A stretch of 64,000 bases of DNA from Pseudopithomyces maydicus (GCA_026873275.1 JANTUC010000004.1:2790001-2854000); one strand, 5' to 3'. Shown: positions 44,329 through 56,026, numbered from the stretch's first letter. The notes: generated by a model from the letters alone, not told the origin. A program made the numbers and translations.

Positions 44329-44334
44329 TTTTTT
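44329..44334 (+). terminator. RNA polymerase III terminator of the tRNA-Pro gene
   Basis: A run of six T begins five bases after the tRNA 3' end, the standard Pol III stop. A much longer T run (44363-44383) lies 30 bases on and may serve as back-up. Confidence 0.8.
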
Positions 44335-44362
44335 GGTGATCTTTTTCGTTGGTGGGCGGGTG

Positions 44363-44383
44363 TTTTTTTTTTTTTTTTTTTTT
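44363..44383. repeat. Poly-T tract (about 21 nt)
   Basis: Homopolymer in the otherwise gene-free 44325-44765 interval, which holds nothing else I recognise besides gggtatggggatgg simple sequence. Length likely to be miscounted. Confidence 0.8.
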
Positions 44384-44765
44384 CTAAATTGGGGGTATGG
44401 GGATGGGGATGGTTTGGGGGGTTGTACGTGGGTGATGGAGATTGTGTGTGTGTAGATGTATATGTATTTGTACATGATGCTGCTGGGAGAAGGAAGTAGA
44501 ACGTGTTGGTTTTTGAATTATCGAAAGGAGGGGAACGCCAATTTTATTTCCGAATGTTTTTTTTTGTTTCTCTGGATAATTACCCTGCTGCGTATTTTTG
44601 GAAACTGGAATGTACGCTCAATGTTGCGTTGTTCTCCTACGTGCAGGTGGGTGTTCAATGTATGGACTTGGGCGGATATATAATTCTACCCTTAATTCAT
44701 TTTAACATTATTGCCATGTACTTTAAAGCCTGGTCCACGGCTTCTTATTATCTATTATTCTATCC

Positions 44766-46739
44766 CTAGATATACATCGCGCACAGTATCCCAAAACCCA
44801 CCATTACCCCACGAACCCTCGCACTGCCAGACAAGCGCCCAGATGCCACTCCCTTCTCCCCACCACCGCCACCACTGGGAGAAATTGTCCCCTCTCTACT
44901 TCGAACACCTACCGTCGCAGCATCCATCCCACCGCCAAAACTCACCTTCGCAGGAGCATCAAAGATACTCGTGATGGATCGTGCCTGCCCTCCCGTCTCC
45001 CGCCCCGTGCCCCCCACCTTCCCCTCGCCCACACCACTCCCACCCACTCCCAACGCACTAGGCAACGCCGTAGTAAACGCCACTGTGTTAAACGCCACCG
45101 TCGAGCTTCCATTGATGATGACAGCCGTGCCGCCCTGCTCGATGACCACATCAGCGCCATGTTTCCCCCGCCACTGGTTTGGCGTGACGATAACGAACTC
45201 TGCGTCCTGCCCAGGGAGTTTCACCGCCCAGAGTGTTGTGCCGCTTTTTGATCCATCTTTCGACCCATCTTTCGTCGATACGGGGTAGAATTCCTCAACT
45301 ACCCGCCCGTCGATGGCAAGCGTCGTGCCGGAGTGAGACAAGTGCAGCACGTGTCCCTCGTACGTCGTACTCTCACCCGGAGCCAGACTCGCGCCGTCGG
45401 GAAGAGTAACCACATACGGAGCAGACTCCTTTTGAAACTCGGACAGAGAGGAGAAATCCCCTGTAGGCACCGCGGATCCTGGCACGGGGGATACCGCGTT
45501 CGACGCTGGGTCGAGGAGGGTCTTTGCGACGGGGTGCCCGTTTACGAAGATATAAGATAGATGCGTGTTCGCTGGGACGGATATCTGCAGGGAGCCTTGC
45601 CTGGTGGCGTGCCCGGGGGAGAGCGTCTGGCCGTTTGGGAGGAGGATGCCTGGGCCGGAGGGGGCGGGGTGGAGGATTGGCGGTGGGGGGTTGGAGGGGG
45701 AGAGTTGGTATGTTTTGCTTTTGATTATGACGGTTGTGGGGACGGGGCGGGGGGCGTGGTTTGGGATGGTGGAAACGCGGTTGGGGGGGCTGGGGAGTGG
45801 AGAGTCGACGTTGGGGAGGGTGGAGTGTCCGACGGGTGATGGATCTGCGGTGGAGCGACCTGGAGATGGGTCGGTTGGGACGGAAGCTATTTGGGAGCTA
45901 GGAACCTGGTCGAAGGTTTTTGTTTTTGTGGGGGTTGGGGGAGGTAGTAAGGCTGATGCGATGGGCTGGACGAAGGTGAGGGCTGGACGGGTGCTGGCCT
46001 TGACGAATGATGGTGTGGCGTGTTCAGTTTTGATATCTAGTATGGTACTGGTGAAGAAATGGCTAACTTGGCTGTGTACCGTCACTGTCGCTCCTGGTAT
46101 TGTTACGATTGAAGTATGGCTGGTAATAGATGTGATGGTAGTATCGATTGTTGTCGTTATCGTCCAAGGGATGCAGCTGGACTGCTGTTAGCTTTCGCCC
46201 GAGGATAAGGAGAAAAAATTCAAATACGTTTCACTTAGCATCAATGCATTGAATGCATTATCTTGGAACTCTAAAGTTGTCGTCGCGACAAATGAGGTGG
46301 TGTATACGATCATAGTCACTGTCTCAGTCTCAATGATCGTAGTGCAGCCATTCTGTGTGCAGTCATTGAATGGCACGATGGTTGTTGATATCGTGCTAGT
46401 TGTGACCCAAGTCGTCTCTGTCTGGGGCTCATCGCACCAAGCTGTTGTCGCAGGTACGGGGGCTGATGGTTTTGCGCATCTGGAAGAGACATCGATGGTT
46501 CCAGGTATCAAGACAGACGTAGACGGCAGACATTGGGTGGTATCACAGGGTATTGTGGCTGGCTCGCAGGCCCCCCAGCACGTCTCCTTCTCCCAAGGGC
46601 AGGGGGACGTCCATATATCTTCGGCTGTACTTGTAAACGAAGAGACGGATGTTATGTTTGCATATGGCCATTGCAGCGCACTTTGTATGGTCGAATCAAC
46701 GAAAGAGAAAATAATAAGTAAAAGCATAGCCGATTTCAT
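44766..46739 (-). CDS. Secreted, probably GPI-anchored Ser/Thr/Pro-rich surface protein
   Basis: Exon 1 is 46739-46228, the intron 46177-46227 (GTATTT donor, GCTAAC branch point, CCAG acceptor), exon 2 46176-44766. The product is 640 residues. A signal peptide (MKSAMLLLIIFSFVDSTIQS) is followed by a Cys-containing N-terminal domain (PCPWEKETCWGACEPATIPC), then Thr/Ser-rich ITTTIDTTITSITSHTS and ETETVTMIVYTTSFVATTT. Next is a long Pro-rich region, repeat-like beta segments (GILLPNGQTLSPGHATRQG; VVTLPDGASLAPGESTTYEG; VVIEQGGTAVIINGSSTVA), and a hydrophobic C-terminus (RGVMVGFGILCAMYI) preceded by Ser/Gly, suiting a GPI signal. The build suggests a cell-wall or plasma-membrane glycoprotein. No catalytic motif seen. 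Divergent from the protease-like gene. Confidence 0.72.
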
Positions 46740-47230
46740 GGCTCTTGATCGAGTTAATCTCAGCGACGACGTTGGAATTTGGGCTCTAAATATTAACTGT
46801 TAATCGGGGCGGTGCTGAAAACCACTCTGTAAGATAGGGCTGATTGGGGGCTGAAGAAAGGCTGTCAGCAGGATGCTTGAATCACTTTGTCTTCCCATTC
46901 GTCGAACATGGTATGGCTAAATTCATCCCGTATAGGTTTCCGATGATTTGGGTACTGGTAAAGATGGAAAGGAAGGCTAACCAATCGAGAGTATTTATAG
47001 AATTATAAGCCTGCTGTAACCACACTGTGCAGCTATGGGCTGCCTAGATGCGTGGCTTGTTCAACCAATCCGCAGACTTCATATATCGTCAGCCTTCTCA
47101 ATGGCGCTACAGAACTCCAATCTCACCCAGCCTTTCTTTTCCTTCGGTGTTCAAAGACTCCACAGATTGAGGACAGACGCTTTATCACCACACAAATCGC
47201 TTCGACTCTAGGTAGACCTCCTGTATTATA
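46740..47230. promoter_or_regulatory. Divergent intergenic region surface protein / protease-like gene
   Basis: 491 bases between start codons of two predicted surface proteins. An AT-rich atttatagaattataag near 46994-47012 could supply TATA elements. No ORF of note. Confidence 0.35.
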
Positions 47231-48861
47231 ATGGCCACCGGGCCGATTGTGGTCGGCCATACTAACAATTTTGTCGGGAACGATGGGTCCTGGAGCAGCA
47301 TAGCTGTGAGCATCGGTACCCCGCCGCAAGGCTATCAATTACTCCCGGCGACCGGAAGTCAAGAAACATGGGTACCTGTTTCGGAAGCATGCCAGATCAC
47401 CAACAGCAGCAGCTGTGCAACTTCCAGGGAGCATACAGCCATCTTTTTCGCCCCAACGCCTCAGAAAGCTGGAAGGAAATCGGTTTGTATGACCTGGCAC
47501 TCGAGAAGGAGCTGGGTTATCAGGGTAATGGTATATATGGATTGGATACTGTGAAACTTGAATTAAGTGGATCCCAGCCAATGACATTCGAAAATCAGGT
47601 AGTTGCCGGTATAGCTACTGATGACTTTTATGTTGGCCTTTTGGGGTTGGGACCGAGACCAGTCAACTTTTCCAATATGGAGTATCCAGTACCTTCACTC
47701 CTGGACACATTGGTGAAACAAGAAAAGATTCCGAGCTTCTCATACGGTTATTCTGCTGGTGCTTCCTATAGTACGTTTGTCCAAGGCTCAAATTCGTGTG
47801 TGTGTTGATCTTGTGCAGGAAGCCCCAGAACACCGGGAAATTTAGTGCTGGGTGGTTATGACGAGTCACGATTCAAAAATGATGGTGGCGGTCGGTTTCC
47901 ATTCGGCTTGGAAAACCTATTGAGTTTGTTCATCCAGTCCATCACATCTTCCGACTCGTTGAAAGGTGGGCGAACAACGCTTCTTGACGATTCCCAAGTA
48001 GCATATGCCACCATCGACTCTTCCATACCACACTTGTGGCTCCCCCGAGCAGTATGTGACCGTTTTGAGGAGGCTTTTCGCTTAAAATACGATGCAAAGA
48101 CCGACCTGTACTTGATTAGCCACAAGGATCGACAGGATCTGCTGAGCAAAGATGCTTCCATAACAATCGGGCTCGGTGCAACTTCAGACCCAATGAACCG
48201 TACCAACATTGTACTGCCATATGCAGCCTTCGACTTGCAAGCCTCCGCTCCGATATACTCGAACGCGACCTACTATTTTCCGATAAGAAGGGCCAACGAT
48301 TCTCAGTATCGACTAGGACGTACCTTCCTCCAAGAGGCTTACCTCATCACGGATTATGAGCGGGGCACGTTCTCAGTCCACCAAGCTCATTATGAGGAGG
48401 TAATGCCCAATGGACGGATTATCCCAATCATACCGCAAAATGAAACTAGCCCAGATCAGGCACCGGTGTCTCATCCTGGACTAGAAAGAAAAACAATCAT
48501 CGGCATCGCGGTCGGAGCATCTGTGGGCGGTGTGATATGCATTGCAATGGTGGTGCTTCTATATCGGCATTGGAAGTATATTCAACAGGGAAAGAAACGA
48601 AAGTCGTTGGTTCTTGGCGGTCAGCACCCTCACATGCTGGTTGAAGGTATTGCAGAGGCCGGAAATGGGACCAAAGAGATTAGCCAAATAGATGGAAACG
48701 ATTTCCGGGAAATGCTGCAGCCGCCTGTTGAAGTATGTGGGTCCGGGAGAGGTCCTGCACTACTCTCGGATGATATTAGGGTGGGTTTGGCAGAGTTGCC
48801 GGCGGAACAGATGTCTGCAGGAGGAAGGAGCGAATCTGATGGAACGGCCGGAAGTCGGTGA
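47231..48861 (+). CDS. Membrane-anchored pepsin-like (A1) protein lacking the first catalytic Asp, one frameshift
   Basis: Exon 1 is 47231-47770, the intron 47771-47818 (GTACGT to GCAG), exon 2 to 48861. With one inferred base near 47427-47429 the product is 527 residues. The aspartic-protease fold is recognisable: GSWSSIAVSIGTPPQGYQLL, FVGLLGLGPRP-like spacing (DDFYVGLLGLGPRPVNFSNM), FSYGYSAGASYRSPRTPGNL, LVLGGYDESRF, ATIDSSIPHLWLP and FLQEAYLITDYERGTFSVHQ. At the first catalytic site the usual D-T/S-G appears as PATGSQETWV, so the Asp is replaced by Ala. At the second site it is DSS. A membrane segment (TIIGIAVGASVGGVICIAMV) and a cytosolic tail follow. No signal peptide at this ATG, and an in-frame TAG lies upstream, so a missing 5' exon is possible. 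Probably a non-catalytic family member. Confidence 0.8.
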
Positions 48862-49140
48862 TCTCGTAACAAGCGACTATGTATACAAATAGCGATCGCC
48901 TCGTTGACTAAAATGCACTTGTGACGATGTAGCAACGTTGGAGAGGGAGAGGGTCAAGGCGAGGAGGCTCCGTGTGGGGGTGGTTAGCGTCGCTTGCGGT
49001 GACGACCCCTGTGCTTTCCCGTTTCGGTTAGGCAAGTACGGGGATGTACTTTCTCAATTGACGAGAGCAGCAGGCTGCTGACAGTGACAGCTGGAGCATT
49101 TGAACACGCAACCCCCGAACCTCACACAAACGATGCTAAA

Positions 49141-50967
49141 ATGAGCGAGTCGCAGAAGCTCCTGCACGAGCACCACGAAGATTCCGGCTCCGACTCCGGT
49201 CACGAGATCCAGCCTTTCCCTGCGCGCCGCCCTTCGCCCGCCAACGGAAGCGTGTCACGATCGCGCTCACGCCAGTCGTCAGCTTCACCAGCGCCTGGTG
49301 CACACCCAAACGGCCGTTTTGGTCTGCCCAAGCGGCAGTCGTCCTTCGCACAGCCTCGCCCGGACGGCACTCCGCGGACTCCCAACCGCGTGCGCTTCGA
49401 GGAGCCTAGGCGGAGCATGAATGGCGATGCCAGAGGCGGGGAGTGGTTGGAGCTCGACGGCGACGACTACCTGGAGGAAGGACAGGATGGAAGGGAGAGG
49501 GTTCAGCGGCTGCCGCTGCTGACCGGAATTGAGGCGCCCAGCGTGCGGGTGGCCGAGGAGGCGTTCGACCCAGAAGACCACTTGGAAAATGCCAAACCGA
49601 GGAGCGGCATGCGCAGCTCGTTCATGAATATGGCGAACAGTATAATGTGAGAGAGATAATAATCTGTGTAGCCATCGCATATGCAGGGCGCTGACCAGAC
49701 GCAGAGGTGCGGGCATCATCGGTCAGCCCTACGCCTTCCGCAACGCGGGCCTCCTAACAGGCACTCTCCTCCTGATCGGCCTCACCGTGACCGTCGATTG
49801 GACTATCCAGCTTATAGTCATCAACTCGAAACTGAGCGGCACCGACTCGTTCCAGGCGACTGTCGAGCATTGCTTTGGCAAGTCGGGGCTCATTGCCATT
49901 TCGTTGGCCCAATGGATATTGTACGTACAAGGGATGAAGTGGACATCTGGGCAAATGCTGATCGTACAGCGCTTTTGGCGGAATGGTCGCGTTTTGTGTC
50001 ATTGTAGGGGATACCATACCGAGAGTGCTGGACGCTTTATTCCCTTCCCTGTCCGACATGTCGTTCTTGTGGCTCCTCACCAATCGTCGGGCCATTATCA
50101 TCCTCCTGATTCTCGGCATATCTTTCCCTCTTTCTCTATACCGAGACATCTCAAAGGCAAATGCTTTCCCGCCCAATGCAACCTTCGTAGACTGACACAT
50201 CGCAGCTCGCGAAAGCCAGCGGTCTGGCCTTGATAAGCATGGCCATAATCATCTTCACAGTAATCACACAATCGTTCGGTGTACCCGCTGAGTCGCGCGG
50301 CAAATTAGAGGGTTCCCTTATAATTCGGCCGGGCATATTCGAAGCCGTTGGGGTGATTTCCTTTGCCTTCGTGTGCCATCACAATTCGCTGCTGATCTAC
50401 GGCTCGCTACGCACACCGACCATCGATCGCTTTGCCCGTGTGACACACTATAGTACCGGTATTTCACTGGTGGCATGCCTCGTCATGGCCTACTTTGGCT
50501 ACTTGACTTTTGGCGAGAAGACGCAGGGCAACGTTCTGAACAACTTCCCCAACGACAACCTGCTCGTGAACATTGCGCGCCTATGTTTTGGGCTCAATAT
50601 GCTCACAACGCTTCCACTGGAAGCATTCGTTTGTCGCGAAGTAATGAATAATTACTGGTTTCCGGACGAGCACTACCAACCAAACCGCCACATGATCTTT
50701 ACGGGCTCCCTCGTCTTGTCCGCAATGACGCTCTCCCTGCTTACCTGCGATCTCGGCGTAATTTTCGAGCTCTTCGGCGCAACGAGTGCCTGCGCACTGG
50801 CGTACATCCTCCCGCCGCTCTGCTACATCAAGCTCAGCAAGCGCAGTTCCAAGACGTACATCGCGATGGCAGTGGTAGCTTTTGGATGTGTCGTAATGGC
50901 TATTTCGTTAATTCAGACCATGAGGAAGATGGCGAGCAACGAGCCGACACAGGAGAAATGTGCATAG
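49141..50967 (+). CDS. Vacuolar amino-acid transporter (AAAP/SLC38 type, Avt-like)
   Basis: Exons 49141-49646, 49705-49920, 49970-50156 and 50206-50967. Introns are 58, 49 and 49 nt, the third with GC-AG ends (GCAAAT to CGCAG). The product is 556 residues, no frame break. The cytosolic N-terminus is about 160 residues, Ser/Arg-rich. About eleven membrane segments begin with FMNMANSIIGAGIIGQPYAF, the conserved first helix of the amino acid/auxin permease family. WTIQLIVINSKLSG, FGGMVAFCVIVGDTIP, LYRDISKLAKASGLALISM, IFEAVGVISFAFVCHHNSLL, MAYFGYLTFGEKTQGNVLNN and LTTLPLEAFVCREVMNN follow. Yeast Avt-type members move neutral amino acids across the vacuole membrane. The ATG at 49141 (MSESQKLL) is chosen; only a GTG lies upstream in frame. 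Confidence 0.9.
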
Positions 50968-51976
50968 CATAGTGCGGAACACGTGTTTGATTTTTGCATA
51001 TCCCGGCGTTGGAAAGAGGATTTCGGCATTGCAAGGCGCGGGCGCAGTTTACTGGGAGCCCTTGAGCTTAGGCATGGGCCGAGGCGGGCGTTGCTTGTAT
51101 GATATAAAGGAAGCAGTGTTTTGTTTATGATAGGGAGGCGGAGTCATTTGTCTACCTGATTTGGTGGGCTCTGTTAGTTACTGAGAATAGCAAGCAGAAT
51201 ATGTGTAGTACCTGTGCTTGCACGGTTCCTAGTTTATCGTCCATGGGTGCTTGATTGACTGTCGCGCAACTAGAATCGTGAGAGGTCTCGAACCTGGAAA
51301 TATCCCCCTCTTGCAGGAACGCATCAGGTCGATGCAGATCGCTCCTTCCGCATCTGAATCGGGGCGTCCACACAACCCGCATTCAATATAAAGCGACAGC
51401 GTTACTTATTCATCAATGAGTAGTGAGAACCAGCAGGTATTCAACCTCGAGCCCAGTCGGAACTCGGCGCGGTACCCTGCGTGCAAAGTACGAATAAGCT
51501 ACACTAGCCCACGCCTACTTCCTAGTTTCCAGACCCTTTACACATGCGACCCACATCGCCCTGCATCTTACATTCCATGCTCCTCCGCATTTTCAATTCA
51601 ACACAAAAGATTTCGAATTGAACCAACGACCTTATCGTGATGCACCCCGTATGTACAGCGGTGACCTCACCACCCGCGGTCAGTGACACGTTCCGCGCGC
51701 TGATCTTCTGACGTCACCCCGACCCCACGACCCCGAACCTGCTTTCTGCCACCACCTCGTCATGCACATCACCGTCTCCCCATGCATATATAAGCCTTGC
51801 GTAAAAGACCCTGAATCTAGTATTCTCCACCATCAACCAAGCCATCTACATATCTTCTCCGCATTATCGTTGGGCATCTCCACACAGCACGGGCGATCAT
51901 ACACATACATACATACATTCATACCATACATACAACCACACACAACTCATCCCGCCACAAAACACCCACCGCAACC
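50968..51976. other. Intergenic interval with promoter of the small coiled-coil gene
   Basis: 1 kb. The left part is the transporter 3' UTR and AT/GC-mixed sequence without credible ORFs. The right part is a C-rich leader with acatacatacat repeats (51899-51915) before the next start. Confidence 0.4.
51787..51793 (+). promoter_or_regulatory. TATA-like element (TATATAA)
   Basis: Lies 184 bases upstream of the ATG at 51977, within a pyrimidine-rich fungal-style promoter. Motif match only. Confidence 0.35.
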
Positions 51977-52443
51977 ATGCCTCTCTTCTCCCGCCGCGAA
52001 CCCTCCCCCCACCAGCCCCAGTCCAATCCCGCACCTCCGGCCTCTTCTCCTCAAACAAGCACTCCCCACCGCCCACCACCACAACCACCTCCCCGACCCG
52101 CTCGCGCACCATGTTCTCCCGCCGCCGCTCCTCCTCGCCCTCCCTCCACTCTTCCTCCCCGCACTCCCACACAACCACAAAGCGACACTCGCTGCTCCAC
52201 AAGTCCGGCGAAGACGCCTCCATCGTGGCCGCCAGGGAGCGCGTCATGAGCGCCGAGGCGGCGGAGCGGGAGGCTGACAGGGCGCTTTTCGCGGCTAAGG
52301 CGGCGGTTAGGGAGGCCAGGGAGCATGTCAGGGCGCTCGAGAGGGAGGCTGAGGCTCAGGCGAAGGCTGCCAAGGCGAAGCAGGTGGCGGCGAGGAGTAT
52401 TGGGAAGAGGGGGAAGGCGTTGGGGAGGCATGATCATATCTAG
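51977..52443 (+). CDS. Small conserved fungal coiled-coil protein, one frameshift
   Basis: The ATG at 51977 opens MPLFSRRE. The conserved part reads from another frame: FSRRRSSSPS, ASIVAARERVMSAEAAEREA, DRALFAAKAAVREAREHVRA, LEREAEAQAKAAKAKQVAAR and the ending KALGRHDHI. A C6 run at 52005-52010 explains the change. One extra C gives SRTSGLFSSNKHSP joined to MFSRRRSS and a 155-residue protein. The Ala/Glu/Arg-rich stretch is a long amphipathic helix, probably coiled coil. Proteins with this N- and C-terminus occur across ascomycetes. Function unknown. Confidence 0.7.
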
Positions 52444-52920
52444 ATGGGGGAGGATGGGAGGAACGAGGAGGGGTGGAGAGGAGGGGGATTGTATGATTAG
52501 GGGTGGTTTTTTGAGCGTTGTTTCTGTTGGTTTTTTAGCGGGTGGGTTGTTTGTTTGTTTATTTGTTTTTGTTCTGGATGGGGAGGATGAGACAGGGGCT
52601 CATCATTGTGGAGCCGTTGTGTTAGATTGGAATTCACGAGAAATGAAGATGATGAACTGTTCAATTGCCACTGGTCTTCCTGTCTGTGCTGTTGCCGTGC
52701 GACAAACAACTCAATGATTCATGATCTCCTTCGTGAAACCTCTAAACAATTCAATGGCTGTACATCGAAAAACCTAACTCCTTGACATTGATTATCTCCT
52801 GGTGACTCCATTCATATCTTGTATCGTAGCATGCATCCTCCCTCCAACAGCCACCACGCCGCCTCTCATATTCCAATAACCAACCCCTCCACCTGACTCC
52901 ATACCCACCCCATCCACCTA
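52444..52920. other. Convergent intergenic region
   Basis: 477 bases between the converging small genes, with tttgtttgtttatttgttt simple sequence near 52549-52568. Nothing else. Confidence 0.4.
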
Positions 52921-53821
52921 TTAAACCCACCCACGACACCCTTCCCAAACCGCAAACAATCCCCTACTAACCCTAACCCCACCACCACAACCCTCCCCAA
53001 TCCATCCACCCCCCATCACCACCACTCCCCCTCCCCAACCCCCAAACCACCAACCCCCCACCCCCAAAAACCACAACCCCAAACACCCACAAATACACAT
53101 AAATCCAACACTCCCCTCTCGTCCCCTTCCCCTCCACTTCCCCTCCCACCCCTCCGTCCCCACCTCCCCTCCCCCTCCCACCAGCGCCCCCTCCCCTCCC
53201 AAATCCCACCGCCGCCGCGCCCTCCGCCCCACGACTTCGACGGCGCCGTACGTGGAGTCTCCTCGCTCGAGATCCGCAGCCGTGAACGCAGGCGCGGACG
53301 CAGACGCGGACGGCGATGCGGAAGGAAATGCGGACGGCGATGCGGAAGGAGATGCGTCGAAAGAGGTGATGTTGGTGGTGGCGTTGGTGTCTAGTACTGG
53401 AAACGGCTCCGCGTGGGGCGAGGGCGAGAAGAGAGATCCCGTGCGGAAGGTTGTGAGGGGGGAGACTTGGGGGGATAGGATGGGGGGAGGGGGGCAAGGG
53501 GTGGGGTGGTCCAGGGGGCGGGGGAGGGAGGGAGAGGTGGGAGGGATGGGAGGTTTGGGAGGTTTGGGATGGGGGTGTGGAGGGATGGAATTTGGAGGGT
53601 GGGGATATGAGCGATGTGTTGCTGGTTTTGGGTTGTTCTTGCTCTTGCTCTTGCTCTTGCTCTTGCTCTTCCTCTTGATGTTCCGAGTGAGGTCTATCCG
53701 AGCGCGTGGTGTAGAAGTGGTGGATTGCGCCTAGGGCTTTGCGCGCGTGGTGGGCGCTTTTGTTGGAGGAGGTGGTGGATGAGGAGCTTGACGAGCTGGA
53801 GGAGCGGGATTTGCGCGACAT
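52921..53821 (-). CDS. Hypothetical low-complexity protein with C-terminal membrane segment, broken frame
   Basis: The ATG at 53821 begins MSRKSRSSSSSSSSSTTSSN, then HARKALGAIHHFYTTRSDRP, a Glu-Gln repeat (EQEQEQEQEQ) and a Pro-rich stretch. In another frame, from about 53490 onward, the sequence continues SPLTTFRTGSLFSPSPHAEP, FPVLDTNATTNITSFDA, a repeated SPSASPSAFPSASPSASASA, AADLERGDSTYGAVE, and a glycine/tryptophan-rich hydrophobic segment near the end (FMCICGCLGLWFLGVGGWWF). Joining needs two missing bases, or one extra, in the C-run-rich 53450-53520 area. With two bases the length is 300 residues. The hydrophobic end suggests a membrane protein. No family recognised. The in-frame alternative from 54238 to 52973 includes translated leader and a poor tail. 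Confidence 0.4.
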
Positions 53822-53905
53822 CTTTGCGTGGTGGTGAGTTTGCGGGTGGTGTTGTGGATATGTTTGCCTGGGCTGAGGGTCCTTTTGTGTTGGGCGGGGT
53901 TGATC

Positions 53906-53914
53906 GATATATAG
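53906..53914 (-). promoter_or_regulatory. TATA-like element (CTATATATC)
   Basis: About 85 bases upstream of the ATG at 53821 on the minus strand. It supports transcription of that gene leftward. Motif match only. Confidence 0.35.
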
Positions 53915-56026
53915 GTGTCCGCGGGTGCGTTTGTTGCTTACGTGTAATTTTAATGCTGGATTTGGGATTTGATGCTGAGCGTGGAGTTGAGGGGAAAAGT
54001 TCAGGAAGGCTGCGGGTTGATTCTTGGAAATATAGTGGACTGAGTGTGAAGTGGAGCTGTCGCTAGACCCGGTTCGTGGTGGGCGATTCGATGCGTTGTA
54101 CGTTATTGTGCTGTGATCTCTGCTTGCTGGAAAATCGGCGTGATAAGGTATAAGGTATGGTTGGTTTTCGGTCGCGAAAGGAGACCAGTTTGCGGAGAGC
54201 TTGTCCCAGAAGCTCTTCAGTGTTATGAACTGCGGCATTTTCTAAGCTTGGACTATTCAGTTGCTTAAGAGCCTAGTACGTTGAAGTAATTATTTTATTG
54301 TAATGAGCTTGTAAGTGAGACCGTAGCTTTTCGTATCTTACGATGACTGCGGTAAAGACAAAAGGATCCGTTCATTCACTTGGGCTGTTGCCATGTCTAG
54401 TGACTGCCAGTCTCGTCGCACCGAGCATTCATGGACTAACCCAACTGCTATTTTGGCTCCGCTGTATTGAATAACAGTCGTTCATAAATCCGCTGTAACA
54501 TGTTATAAACTAAAGATTGTTGATACTCAAGGATGAATGATGATGGTAAAAGAACAGAAAGTAGAACTATGTTTGCGGATAATTAATGCTTTAAGAAAAG
54601 AAGCTAGCGTACAAACGTCTTCCCTTCTATCAATTGTAACTTGAATGAATCCACTCTATTGTCTAGTCCGCAACGATCTACCTTTTTCACATCTCGCAAT
54701 TTCTTTGTCTTGTGACCAGGTGTACTACCAAGCCACTGACCACATTCTGTCTATGCAGTCATATTTATATAAACATATTTATCCCACGAACTTTTATAGG
54801 CTATCGGTTCTAATCTCCATCTTGAATTGGTTCTTATCCGCCATTTGTTGATCGACACCGTTTTTCAGTGTTAATCGCTGATTCTCAAAATCCCGTTTGG
54901 CTATTCGGCCAGTCAGGAGTCTCTAGAGATGATTAGCCTGGGTCTGAGTTGTAAATTCTACCTAAAGATAGCCAACGGTATATGTGCACTACTTACTGAC
55001 CCCGTTATAAACTGCATTTTGATTTTGTGCTTGTCTTTATTCAATCGATCAATTGACAGCCGGTGAATGTCAAAGTGTATCATATCGCGTGATCTTTATT
55101 TGTACCGAATAGACCAAGTTGTTCGATCTAGGATAGTGTCGTGTACTGGGACGATTCGGCCCGCTAGTCGATATCTGCAACTTTTGTTTTCGCAAAATGA
55201 TTGGACTCTAGGAACAGGTGACCACTACATAGTAAAAACAAGGTCTCAAAGTACTCCTCGCGAGCTAGCCATATTCAATATAAGAGTAAAAGCGTTTATT
55301 GTTGCTCTTTGCGGGTGGAAAATAAAACTAATATTCTAAAAACTTGGCCAACTTTTCTCTCATCAACTATTGGTGAGTATCCATACCCAAATAATCATTC
55401 GTAAAAGTTCACCGGCCTAGGCTGGTAGGATTAATAGAGAGAACGTTATATTGCTTACAACGCTTTTAAGGTTGCAGGGCTTCTTATCTTACGTATATTA
55501 CTGGAAGGGCTACGAGCTTAGCTTAAGACCATCACATCAGTTGGATGCATCAAGCTGTCTAAGATTGACCTGGCTGCTGATGAGTGTAGCCTGGACACAT
55601 GAACCAGGCTAGCTGCTTGTTTAGAACACACATGCTATGCCACATCGGCTTTATACCGGCTGACGCTCCCAGTGGGATAAAGATCTAGCATAAACAAATA
55701 ATCACCGAGCTACATTAGACATAAGCGGTAAATTCTCCTAGTTTTCGGAACAAAGATTCAGATGGACGGATATCGTATCTATCCCTCATCGATCCAAGTG
55801 CAGCCGCCGCCAGCGCTTCAATCGGACCCTGTGTCAAGTGGACCATGAAACCTCTCACAGGTAGCTAACTATAGAGAAGCCGGTATTGGGTAATGCGAGA
55901 GGGTAGACTGCTAGTTCTACTAAGGCTGGAGCAGGAGCGATTTGGCGTTCTCCCCGACATCATGTATCTGCACTGTTCATGCACGTATTACGATTAGTGG
56001 GGCACCGCCGCCTCTTGTAAGCGATC

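Noticed and set aside
52973..54238. 421-codon minus-strand ORF read as one protein
   Set aside because: The first 139 codons look like leader and the last 100 are Arg/Gly artefact. The SRKSR start at 53821 with a frame change gives a more protein-like product, though still uncertain.
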